From: Clostridia bacterium | Lineage (GTDB): Bacteria > Bacillota > Clostridia > Christensenellales > Borkfalkiaceae | Reading direction: 5' to 3' | Assembly: GCA_017886545.1 (NCBI GenBank) | Contig: JAGHJS010000082.1 | Span: 1 to 64,000 of the forward strand | Length of the DNA: 64,000 nucleotides | In this document: in pieces, positions 8,501 to 15,046 of the stretch | Position numbering within the stretch: the stretch's first letter is position 1 | How the letters are laid out: each line of letters starts with the position of its first letter | Notes under the pieces: model-generated | What the model was told of the DNA's origin: nothing | Database searches by the model: none | What the model saw: only the letters and a program-made list of their open reading frames with translations | Translations under genes and position numbers: made by a program

Positions 8501-9170
8501 TTTTCGTCTGGATGCATAACAGGATATCCTGCATTTCCCAGTCGTCTTTGCTGATATAATGCACGTCGTTGGTCGCAACGACAGGCACGTCTATTTCTTT
8601 GGCAAGCTGCAGCAAAAGAGGGAGAACCCGCTTCTGTTCTTCGAGCCCGTGGTCCTGGATCTCAATATAAAAATCTTCGCCGAAGATCTCCTTCAGCTCC
8701 AATGCCGTTTTTTTCGCCCCCTCATAATCGCCGCGCAGAAGCTGCTTCGGGATCCGACCGGCAAGGCACGCCGAAAGGCAGACCAAGCCTTCGCTGTGCT
8801 CGCGAAGCGTCTTATAATCCGCCCTGGGCTTATAATAAAACCCGTCGACATATGCCATGGAATCGAGTTTTACAAGGTTTTTATACCCTTTTTTATTTTT
8901 TGCCAGCAGGATCAGGTGTTCAAAATCGCCTTTTCCGTCTTTTGCGTACATGTCCTGCGTCATATACATTTCGCAGCCGATGATCGCCTGGATTTTATTT
9001 TTCCTGCACAGCTCTGCAAAATACAGAGTGGCATACATGTTGCCGTGATCCGTGATCGCGATCGCAGGGATATGATTTTTTACACAATGATCGACCAGAT
9101 CGTCGACCTTGCAGGCGCCGTCCAGCAAACTGTATTCCGTATGAACATGTAAATGAATGAATTCCGCCAT
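5559..9170 (-). CDS. dnaE: DNA polymerase III alpha subunit, DnaE type
   Basis: A 1203-residue DNA polymerase of the C-family. The N-terminal PHP domain carries HLHVHTEYSLLDG and ITDHGNM. The palm has GPGRGSGAAS and the catalytic PDFDIDF motif (about residue 400). A helix-hairpin-helix region and a C-terminal OB domain (about residues 1000-1100) follow. In Bacillota DnaE usually works beside a separate replicase PolC, which is not in this window, so this may be the primer-extending/lesion-bypass polymerase rather than the main replicase. The ATG has GGATAAGG upstream. A 106-nt gap separates it from the upstream HPr-like gene, and only a weak -10 (TATACT) is visible there. Confidence 0.96.
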   Translation of the reverse strand: MAEFIHLHVHTEYSLLDGACKVDDLVDHCVKNHIPAIAITDHGNMYATLYFAELCRKNKIQAIIGCEMYMTQDMYAKDGKGDFEHLILLAKNKKGYKNLVKLDSMAYVDGFYYKPRADYKTLREHSEGLVCLSACLAGRIPKQLLRGDYEGAKKTALELKEIFGEDFYIEIQDHGLEEQKRVLPLLLQLAKEIDVPVVATNDVHYISKDDWEMQDILLCIQTKKTVEDPNRMRFGSHEFYLKTPEEMEELFGYIPESLSNTLVIAQKCAEEPCFDLKDNGDPIKDKSLIPGYTPEDGTDPKDYLTKLTWEGLKKRYGEITDAVKKRADYELGIILGMGFAEYYLIVMDFIRWSKEHGIPVGPGRGSGAASIVAYAVGITDVDPLKYDLFFERFLNPDRVTMPDFDIDFCNERRPEVIEYVRNKYHPENVAQIVTFGTLASKAAIKDVGRVLRVPFSETDRVTKLMDGKSTIRELLGWNIDGLKKKMADPSIEEEKRNELAKTLDEQERKRNQDFIQIYETDERLHRVIDMALKLEGMPRNTSMHAAGVVICRKPIADNVPLSRNGEDVTTQFDMKEVESIGMLKMDFLALTTLTDIKKACDYILEDTGRVIDWAEIGYESKEAYELISEGDTDAVFQLEQGGMKRFMKELKPGCLEDIIAGVALYRPGPMAYIPTYIQNKLNPERVKYDTPLLEHILKVTYGVIVYQEQVMQIFQDLAGFSLGQADLVRRAMGKKNKAELMAQKDKFIYGNIKDGGNIEGAIARGVPKETAEKIFADMESFASYAFNKAHATCYAVLAYRTAYLKRFYPKEFLAAILNNRIDKIEEVSKYILYLKEKNIPVLQPDVNESKEFFSVQNGGVRFGLGALRGVGVGATQLIIEERKKNGKFRTFGDFVFRCAPFLNKRMLEGLICAGAFDCFGVNRAQALLVYESVLDRANKIAKQQASRQMSLFGDLIEEDNSVVEFPDVPELETSEKLAREKDVLGVYVSGHPFEKFASAFTDCNFSCLKMQNYEEDEDGNRTYPDLTDGEHVTMGGIIGAHKRINTRSGSPMAFITVEDLYGGIECVAFPSVYERIRDVLADDKIVRIEGKMQVSSEKAPVIILDKMTEFDPEAGAAAPAPSGGGRAVAPKRERAHALWLNASALTEEDFEEFTSLFAHYMNGDTVVKIKRGDKLYRMTNINDCHGLRGELGLFLDEADIIRT

Positions 9171-9276
9171 GACCTTATCCGTTAGTATAATCGCACCAAA
9201 GCAGGACGCCGTTCAGGCGCCCTTCCAAAGAGAGGACGGGAACGCTCCCGTCTCGCTGCAACTCCTTCCCGACCGT

Positions 9277-9528
9277 TTATAACGTTTCAACAAAAGCGGC
9301 GATCCCCTCCGCCGCTTTCTTGCTGTCCGGTCCTTCGGCGTAAACGGAATATTCGTCCCCTTTAAGGAATTTCATGGACAGCAACCCGATAATGCTCTTT
9401 GCATTCGCGCGCTTGTTCCCGTCGGCGAAAGTGATCTCACTTTTATACTTGCTCGCCTCAAAAACGATGCGCTGCGCATCGTATGCATTATACGTGTCCT
9501 TGTGATAAACAAAACCGGCTTTATTCAT
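9277..9528 (-). CDS. crh: HPr-family protein without the PTS histidine (Crh-like)
   Basis: An 83-residue HPr-fold protein. Aligned by the ASKY and KSIIG blocks to classical HPr, the active-site GLHARPA stretch reads TYNAYDA, so His15 is replaced by Asn14, and the Arg and Pro that follow are lost. The regulatory serine (HPr Ser46) is kept as Ser45 in NAKSIIGLLS. This pattern matches Crh of Bacillus, which cannot carry PTS phosphate but is phosphorylated by HprK and co-activates CcpA. As in Bacillus, the gene directly follows whiA, here with an 8-nt overlap. An hprK gene lies 4 kb away. The crh name is inferred from the substitution and synteny; it could also be a diverged HPr with another role. 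Confidence 0.78.
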   Translation of the reverse strand: MNKAGFVYHKDTYNAYDAQRIVFEASKYKSEITFADGNKRANAKSIIGLLSMKFLKGDEYSVYAEGPDSKKAAEGIAAFVETL

Positions 9529-10486
9529 GAGTCACCTCCGATAATTCTTCTGCTGTTTTTATCAGTTTTCTGAATCTGTGATTGATGCAGCTTTTTGAAA
9601 CGCCCAGCCGCTGTGCCAATTCCGTGAGCGTCGCTTCCTTATCCTCCAACCGCGCGCGGGCAACCGCGCGCAGCCCGGCATCGAGCGAATCCAGCTCCCC
9701 TGCCGCTTCCAGCTGTTCGATCGCCTGCACCTGCGAAACGGACGCCAAAACGCTTTTATCATAGTTTTTCTGCATGCAGTTCGCGATACGGTTGATCCGG
9801 TTCCGCCTGTCCTTTTGCAGCGAAAGAGCGTCGAGCGATGAAAGAGAGCGTTCCGCCCCGATCAGCGCCAGAAAATCCGATATGCTTTCTCTGCTTTTCA
9901 AATAAACGACATGGTCGTTTTTCCGCGGTACGCATTTGGCAAGAATGTCAAACCCTTCAAGCAGTGCAAGATACTCCTCTGCAAGCGACGGATAGGAAAA
10001 TACGACTTCCAGATGATAGCCGCCCGAACCATCTTCTTTCGGCAGCGTACAGCTGCCGCTCCCGCAGAAAGCGCCCGCGATAAACGCGCGCTTGCAGCAT
10101 TCGTTTTCGAGCAGATACTCGCCTATATCAAACCTGAGCGAAAGCGTTCCGCCGTCGCGCTCCGCGATCCCGAGCTCAAAAAGAATGTACAGAGAGCGCT
10201 CCGAAAGACAGCGGAACACCAGTCTGCCTCTTCCGTTCCGCCTGTCCGTCCCCGCCTGCACGATCTGCAATTCGGCGCCGAACAGTTCTTCCGCCAACCC
10301 GATAAAATATTCCGCAACGCCTTCGCTTTCCGTCACAAACTCAAAGCCGACACCGTCAGCACTGCGGACGATGCTTCCCGTGACGCGCAAAAACGCCGAA
10401 AGCGCCGCTGTCTTACAGCAGGCGTTTTCAAACCCGTTCCTGACAAGTTCGCGTTTTATCTCGCCTGTAAAATTGATCTTTGACAC
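9521..10486 (-). CDS. whiA: WhiA, sporulation/cell-division regulator family
   Basis: A 321-residue WhiA protein: an N-terminal homing-endonuclease-like (LAGLIDADG-derived) region with FIAGAFCGSGS near residue 135, and a C-terminal DNA-binding helix-turn-helix (LTELAQRLGVSKSCINHRFRKL, given here as the region 287-308). In Bacillus WhiA is a nucleoid-associated protein affecting division and chromosome segregation; in actinomycetes it is a sporulation regulator. The start is GTG placed directly after the TAG stop of the PHP gene, and its 3' end overlaps the HPr-like gene by 8 nt, so the three are one operon. The rapZ and yvcK genes that usually sit beside whiA are absent. Confidence 0.94.
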   Translation of the reverse strand: MSKINFTGEIKRELVRNGFENACCKTAALSAFLRVTGSIVRSADGVGFEFVTESEGVAEYFIGLAEELFGAELQIVQAGTDRRNGRGRLVFRCLSERSLYILFELGIAERDGGTLSLRFDIGEYLLENECCKRAFIAGAFCGSGSCTLPKEDGSGGYHLEVVFSYPSLAEEYLALLEGFDILAKCVPRKNDHVVYLKSRESISDFLALIGAERSLSSLDALSLQKDRRNRINRIANCMQKNYDKSVLASVSQVQAIEQLEAAGELDSLDAGLRAVARARLEDKEATLTELAQRLGVSKSCINHRFRKLIKTAEELSEVTHE

Positions 10487-11266
10487 CTACAGTTTTCTCT
10501 CTTTATATTCTTTGAAACGGAATTTCGGAACACGCCCGTCGATGTTGTCGATGCGTTCACGCGGGATCTCCACGCGCGCGAGCTGTTCGTCGACGCGCTT
10601 CGTGTCGCCGACCCGATCGGGTGAATGCGCATCCGAATCGATGATAAAACGAACGCCCGTATCACGGACCGCCGCAAGCTCTTCGTCGGAAAGATGCGTC
10701 TTTTTCGAGTTCAGTTCAATATACGTTCCGTAATCGCGCGCCGCCTTTGCGACCTCTTCCACGTTACAAAAACTAAGATAATTCAGATGCGTGACGGCGT
10801 CGACCGGATATTTTTTTATGCAGTTGATCAGCGCCTGCGTATTGTAGCGGATAAGCCCTTCCCCCGCCTGTTTTTTCCGTACCGTATACAGCCAATTGCG
10901 GAAAAACATGTTCCACATGCCGGGAACAAACGGTTTAAAGCGCACAAACCGATGGATCCCCATCAGAAAGACATCAAAATCCTTGTAATCGCTCTCTTTC
11001 AGATCCGTAACACCGCTCTTGCCGCAAAGGTTCGCTTCGATCCCGACAAAAACACGGACCCCCGTCAGCTCCGTTGCCTCGCGGCAGTCACGTATAAGCG
11101 ACGGCATCCGTTTATGCCGAAGCCCGAACGCCATTTGCCCGAATCCGTGATCCGTGATCGCAATCTCCCGCAGCCCGCGCGCCTTCGCTTGCAAAGCGTT
11201 CTCCAAAACGGTACCCTTCCCGTGGCTGTAGATCGTATGCGTATGGTAATCGCCCGTAAGCTGCAT
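10487..11266 (-). CDS. PHP-domain metal-dependent phosphoesterase
   Basis: A 259-residue stand-alone PHP domain protein. The metal ligands are visible in DYHTHTIYSHG, ITDHGF, GIEANL, MGIHRF and the C-terminal DSDAHSP. The family (YcdX/HisJ-like) includes phosphatases and nucleases needing three metals; the substrate is unknown. A short insertion with aromatic residues (about 115-135, FVPGMWNMFFRNWLY) follows the fourth motif. It lies 2 nt after the murB stop and abuts whiA, in the slot where many Clostridia have rapZ and yvcK. AGGAG about 10 nt upstream supports the ATG. Confidence 0.85.
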   Translation of the reverse strand: MQLTGDYHTHTIYSHGKGTVLENALQAKARGLREIAITDHGFGQMAFGLRHKRMPSLIRDCREATELTGVRVFVGIEANLCGKSGVTDLKESDYKDFDVFLMGIHRFVRFKPFVPGMWNMFFRNWLYTVRKKQAGEGLIRYNTQALINCIKKYPVDAVTHLNYLSFCNVEEVAKAARDYGTYIELNSKKTHLSDEELAAVRDTGVRFIIDSDAHSPDRVGDTKRVDEQLARVEIPRERIDNIDGRVPKFRFKEYKERKL

Positions 11267-11268
11267 TG

Positions 11269-12165
11269 CTAAAATTCTCCTATGTAACGGATCTCCTCCT
11301 CAAGCCGCACCCCGCTGACGGCGTACACACGCATGCGGATCGTTTCGATCAGCTCGCGGATCTGCGCCGCACTTGCTTTTCCGCGATTAAGAATAAAGTT
11401 CGCATGCTCCTGCGCGACGACGGCATCGCCGACGGAAGCTCCTTTCAATCCTGCCTGCTCAATGAGCGTCCCTGCGGAAACATCAGGAGGGTTTTTGAAC
11501 ACGCACCCCATGCTTTTCCCGCGGGGAAGACGATCTCTTGCACATATTACCCGATCTATGTCACGCAGAATACTCTTCTTTTCGCCGAATTCCGTCATGA
11601 ATTCAACGGAAAGTATATAGAACGGCTGCTCCATAAAAAGCGAATGCTTATAGGAAAAGGCGCATTCATCCGAAGAAAAAACATGCGCGTTCTCCCCGCA
11701 AAGCGCTGTAACGCAACGAATCGTTTCGCCGATATATCTGCCGCATGCACCGGCATTCATAAAAGCCGCCCCGCCTACGCTCGCGGGGATACCCGCCAAA
11801 AAGTGCAGCCCGCCGCGCCCGTTCTCCGCCGCGAATCTGAGGAGGCTCCCTACCCCGACTCCGCACTGGGCAAGGATGCCCTGCTCGGTCAAAGTCAACG
11901 AACGCATACGGTCTGTCCGCAAGACAACGCCGCGGTAACCGGCATCGGACGCAAGAACGTTTGAGCCTTTCCCCAACACGAGAAACGCGATGCCCGCCGA
12001 CCGAAGGCGGGAAACGGCAAAGGAAAAGCCATCTGCCGTTGCTGGGTACAACGCAGCCTCGGCATTCCCGCCGACACCGATCGTTGTATGAGCCCGAAAC
12101 GAAAACGGGATTTCTGCGCCAAACGCCCGCAATTCGCTCTCCGAAAACACGTCGGCGATATACAT
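11269..12165 (-). CDS. murB: UDP-N-acetylenolpyruvoylglucosamine reductase MurB
   Basis: A 298-residue flavoenzyme that reduces UDP-GlcNAc-enolpyruvate to UDP-MurNAc with NADPH. The FAD domain shows TTIGVGGNAE and LGKGSNVL, then GIPASVGGAAFMNAGA. The C-terminal domain shows the SMGCVFKNP motif with the catalytic Ser/Cys region (SxGCVFKNP) and HANFILN. It resembles type II MurB by length. The ATG at 12165 is chosen because AAGGGGG lies 7 nt upstream; a longer frame to 12192 would place that ribosome binding site inside the gene. It is followed 2 nt later by the PHP gene. Confidence 0.95.
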   Translation of the reverse strand: MYIADVFSESELRAFGAEIPFSFRAHTTIGVGGNAEAALYPATADGFSFAVSRLRSAGIAFLVLGKGSNVLASDAGYRGVVLRTDRMRSLTLTEQGILAQCGVGVGSLLRFAAENGRGGLHFLAGIPASVGGAAFMNAGACGRYIGETIRCVTALCGENAHVFSSDECAFSYKHSLFMEQPFYILSVEFMTEFGEKKSILRDIDRVICARDRLPRGKSMGCVFKNPPDVSAGTLIEQAGLKGASVGDAVVAQEHANFILNRGKASAAQIRELIETIRMRVYAVSGVRLEEEIRYIGEF

Positions 12166-12203
12166 TATTTTATCCCCCTTATTATACAGCAAAACGCCGC
12201 TTT

Positions 12204-13214
12204 TTACAATGTTTCCATGATGAATTTTTCCAAATTTTTTGCGCCGATTTCGTCCCCGTTTATCGCCGCTTCGCCAGCCGCCCGCAATTCTCCGACCGTT
12301 TTCCCTGTCAGGAACGCGCTGACCGTTTTTTCCGGCACCTCCTTTTGCGCGGCATACATCGCCGCATTGTCAGCACCATACACCTCACCCCCGACAGGCA
12401 GCATCCCGATACGCGGCAGCATGCCCTGCACCGTATCAGACAGCAACAGCGAAACAAACTTTGCCGCCGCTGCATACCGTTCAGGATTCGCCGTGCAGAC
12501 TGCAATGTACTGCCACAGGTCGCAAAACGCTGTAAGCGGCTTTGCCGTAACTTCCGCGCCCCTTGCCTGAAAACGATATACATCTCTCTGGGTCCCGAGC
12601 AGATATTTGTATTTTCCCTGCAGAAAATTTACGTATGCGCGCACGGATTCTTCCGTTCGGAACGCGCCGCGCAGTCCTTCCGCCCACGCCGCAACGGAAG
12701 GAAGCGCCCCGCGCCCTTGGGAAAGCACGGTATTGTCTGCTCCCACATCCGAAAAATCCCCCTCCGCCGAAAACAAAAAATATTGTCCGCGGCACCACGG
12801 AACGGCATACGTTTCCCCGCCGATGCTTCCGCCCGACGATGAAGCGTTTTGCAGCGGACGAGCCGCGTCCGCCGCAAAATCCGTTCCTGTGCCGAATGAA
12901 AGCAGATCTGGATAATCCCCTTCAGCTGCCGCGTTTGCCGCGCTGGCGGGCGTATGCGCGGTCACAAGCAGCAGCACACCCTCATTTTCGCGCTCGTAGA
13001 TGCGCGCCGCGCTGTTTAAAAAAGCCGTACGCGAGCCGGTCCCACCCTCAAAACTGTCGATCTGCCAAACGCGAAGTACGCCTTCATAACCGTGCATTGC
13101 CGCGTCCGGGCGGGGCGCCAGCGCGGGATACGCCGCCACCGCGCAAAGCAGCAGAACGGCGGCAAGCAAGACGCTCAGGATCGGTGTGCGGGCACGCCGC
13201 AAAAACTTTTTCAT
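12204..13214 (-). CDS. Exported solute-binding-like protein
   Basis: A 336-residue protein with an N-terminal signal or anchor (about residues 12-32). The mature part begins with a strand VLRVWQIDSFEGG and later has YAVPWCRGQYFLF and a C-terminal helical region, the general pattern of family 1 extracellular solute-binding proteins. There is no clean lipobox (LLLC has Leu before Cys), so it may be anchored by the N-terminal helix rather than lipidated. No ABC permease or ATPase gene is adjacent. The gene lies between hprK and murB, 38 nt upstream of the murB start. Function is unassigned; the family call is moderate. Confidence 0.6.
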   Translation of the reverse strand: MKKFLRRARTPILSVLLAAVLLLCAVAAYPALAPRPDAAMHGYEGVLRVWQIDSFEGGTGSRTAFLNSAARIYERENEGVLLLVTAHTPASAANAAAEGDYPDLLSFGTGTDFAADAARPLQNASSSGGSIGGETYAVPWCRGQYFLFSAEGDFSDVGADNTVLSQGRGALPSVAAWAEGLRGAFRTEESVRAYVNFLQGKYKYLLGTQRDVYRFQARGAEVTAKPLTAFCDLWQYIAVCTANPERYAAAAKFVSLLLSDTVQGMLPRIGMLPVGGEVYGADNAAMYAAQKEVPEKTVSAFLTGKTVGELRAAGEAAINGDEIGAKNLEKFIMETL

Positions 13215-13260
13215 ACTCTCTATTATATTTTCTTGCTGCAGGTCATAGTATCAAAGGCAG

Positions 13261-13291
13261 AAAAAAGCGCCCGCAATGCGGACGCTTTTCT
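13261..13291 (-). terminator. Intrinsic terminator after hprK
   Basis: Stem of GAAAAGCG-CCGC with GCGG-CGCTTTTTT on the minus strand, 26 nt after the hprK stop. Confidence 0.88.
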
Positions 13292-13316
13292 TTTTTTGTG
13301 TCGTTTATTGTTTGGA

Positions 13317-14231
13317 TCATCTGCCGATCGTGCGCATGATGAGTTCTTGCGCCGCATCATACCCCATGCTCTTGAGCCTGAAGTTACGGGCGGCAACTTC
13401 AATGATGATGGAAAGATTGCGCCCTGGCTTTACGGGGATGACGTGCTTCATCACCTTTACATCAAGGATCGTTTCATACAGCGTTCCTTCCCCGAGTCGG
13501 TCGTAAACTTTCCCTTCCTCCCAGTTTTCAAGCTCCATAACGAGATCGATCTTCTTTTCATCCAAAATGGAACCGGAGCCGTACATATTCTTGATGTTGA
13601 TGATCCCGATGCCGCGCAGCTCCATAAAATAGCGGATGGTCTCGGGCGAAGAACCGTACAACTCGTCCGATACACGCTTTATAACAACGCTGTCGTCCGC
13701 AACAAGGCGATGCCCGCGTTTGATCAGTTCCATCGCCGTTTCGCTTTTGCCGACGCCGCTGTGCCCCGTGAGAAGGATCCCCACACCCGAAACGTCGACC
13801 AACACGCCGTGCATGGTCATTATGGGGGCAAGGTGCTTGTTCAGATAAAAGAACAGGTCGTTCAGAATGACCGTCGTCATTTTGTCCGTGCGCAGGATCG
13901 GGCAGCCCGTCAACCGCGCTTCTTCAACCAGTTCCTGTAAAACAGGAAGATCGCGCGCCAATATGATGCACGGGATGTCGCTGTACGAAAGAAGTGTTTT
14001 TATGCGTTCGCGGCGCACGTCCTGCGGAAGATCGCGCAAAAACTCATACTCGGAATTTCCGAGAACGAGGATACGCGAGGAATCGAAGTATTTGAAAAAT
14101 CCTGCAAATTGCAACCCGGGGCGCGTAACGCTGTAAGAGGAAAGCGTTACCCTTCCGCGCCCGGCAAAGACGATCTCCAGCCCGAGATCGCTGCAAAAGT
14201 TTTCAAGCAGTATGGTTTCCGGTTCGTTCAT
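13317..14231 (-). CDS. hprK: HPr kinase/phosphorylase
   Basis: A 304-residue enzyme that phosphorylates and dephosphorylates the regulatory serine of HPr and Crh, controlling carbon-catabolite repression in Bacillota. The Walker A motif GHSGVGKS spans residues 156-163, followed by the ADDSVVIKR region and the HprK signature ELRGIGIINIKN near residue 205. The ATG overlaps the stop of the HAD phosphatase gene by 4 nt, so the two are translationally coupled. Its natural partner in this window is the Crh-like protein at 9277-9528. Confidence 0.96.
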   Translation of the reverse strand: MNEPETILLENFCSDLGLEIVFAGRGRVTLSSYSVTRPGLQFAGFFKYFDSSRILVLGNSEYEFLRDLPQDVRRERIKTLLSYSDIPCIILARDLPVLQELVEEARLTGCPILRTDKMTTVILNDLFFYLNKHLAPIMTMHGVLVDVSGVGILLTGHSGVGKSETAMELIKRGHRLVADDSVVIKRVSDELYGSSPETIRYFMELRGIGIINIKNMYGSGSILDEKKIDLVMELENWEEGKVYDRLGEGTLYETILDVKVMKHVIPVKPGRNLSIIIEVAARNFRLKSMGYDAAQELIMRTIGR

Positions 14232-15046
14232 TCCTCTTCCCCCAATGCAAATTTTTTGATCGCGTAAGCCACGCCGTCTTCGTCGCAGCTTTTTGTAACA
14301 TACCCCGCGGCATCCTTCAGTTCCTGTACGCCGTTGCCGATCGCGATCCCCAGCCCCGCCTTTCGGATCAGAGGAATGTCGTTATAATTGTCCCCGAACC
14401 CGATCGTTTCCGCCAGCGGGATGCCGTAATAGGACGCCATAAATTCCAACGCCGTCCCCTTGTCAACGCCTTTCGGCGCGATCTCCACCATCTGCTCCAT
14501 ACTCGACGTGATATAATAGCGATCTCCGAATCCTGCACGGCACCGGGAAAGCAGCTCTGCCTGTTTCTCCGCTTCGCACATTGCAACGATCTTGTTGGCA
14601 GACACGTGCTCCGCCCTGACCGTACGGGAAACCGCCCGCGGCGTAAGAATGCCGTGCACGCGGCAGATCCGCTCATACATGGCAAGAAAGCCGTCGTTTT
14701 CATTGACAAAGAATCGGTCGCCGTCGTAGACGTGGAGATGATTGTCTTGCTCCAAAAAACGGCAGATCTCCACCGTATCGGAACACGGGATACGTTCGTC
14801 GCGCAAAATTTTTCCGCTTGCTGTATCCACGATAACGCCGCCCTGATAGGCGACCGCCAATCCGTTCAGCCCCATTTCGCGGGCGCGCGGCAGGATCGAC
14901 GCCGTCATGCGCCCCGTACAGAGCGCAAAAATACCGCCCCGCGACGTGAATTCCCGCACCGTTTCCTTTGTTTCTTCTGAAACCTCTCCGTCCGTATGCC
15001 GCAGTGTCCCGTCAAAATCAGAAGCGATCAGTTTGTAACGCAGCAT
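14228..15046 (-). CDS. Cof-type HAD phosphatase
   Basis: A 272-residue haloacid dehalogenase-superfamily phosphatase of the Cof/YidA type. Motif I is ASDFDGTLR (nucleophile Asp), motif II includes CTGR, the conserved Lys lies in the APKGVDKGTAL region, and motif III/IV is GFGDNYNDIPLI. A C2-type cap lies between. Such enzymes hydrolyse sugar phosphates, pyridoxal phosphate or nucleotides with broad specificity. The start could be TTG at 15049 or the next codon ATG at 15046; ATG is preferred and shares one base with the uvrC stop. It overlaps hprK by 4 nt at its end. Confidence 0.88.
   Translation of the reverse strand: MLRYKLIASDFDGTLRHTDGEVSEETKETVREFTSRGGIFALCTGRMTASILPRAREMGLNGLAVAYQGGVIVDTASGKILRDERIPCSDTVEICRFLEQDNHLHVYDGDRFFVNENDGFLAMYERICRVHGILTPRAVSRTVRAEHVSANKIVAMCEAEKQAELLSRCRAGFGDRYYITSSMEQMVEIAPKGVDKGTALEFMASYYGIPLAETIGFGDNYNDIPLIRKAGLGIAIGNGVQELKDAAGYVTKSCDEDGVAYAIKKFALGEEE

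Noticed and set aside
9181..9276. Hairpin with GACGGGA / TCCCGTC arms between the Crh-like gene and dnaE
   Set aside because: It lacks a proper T-run on either strand, so it cannot be called a terminator with confidence.
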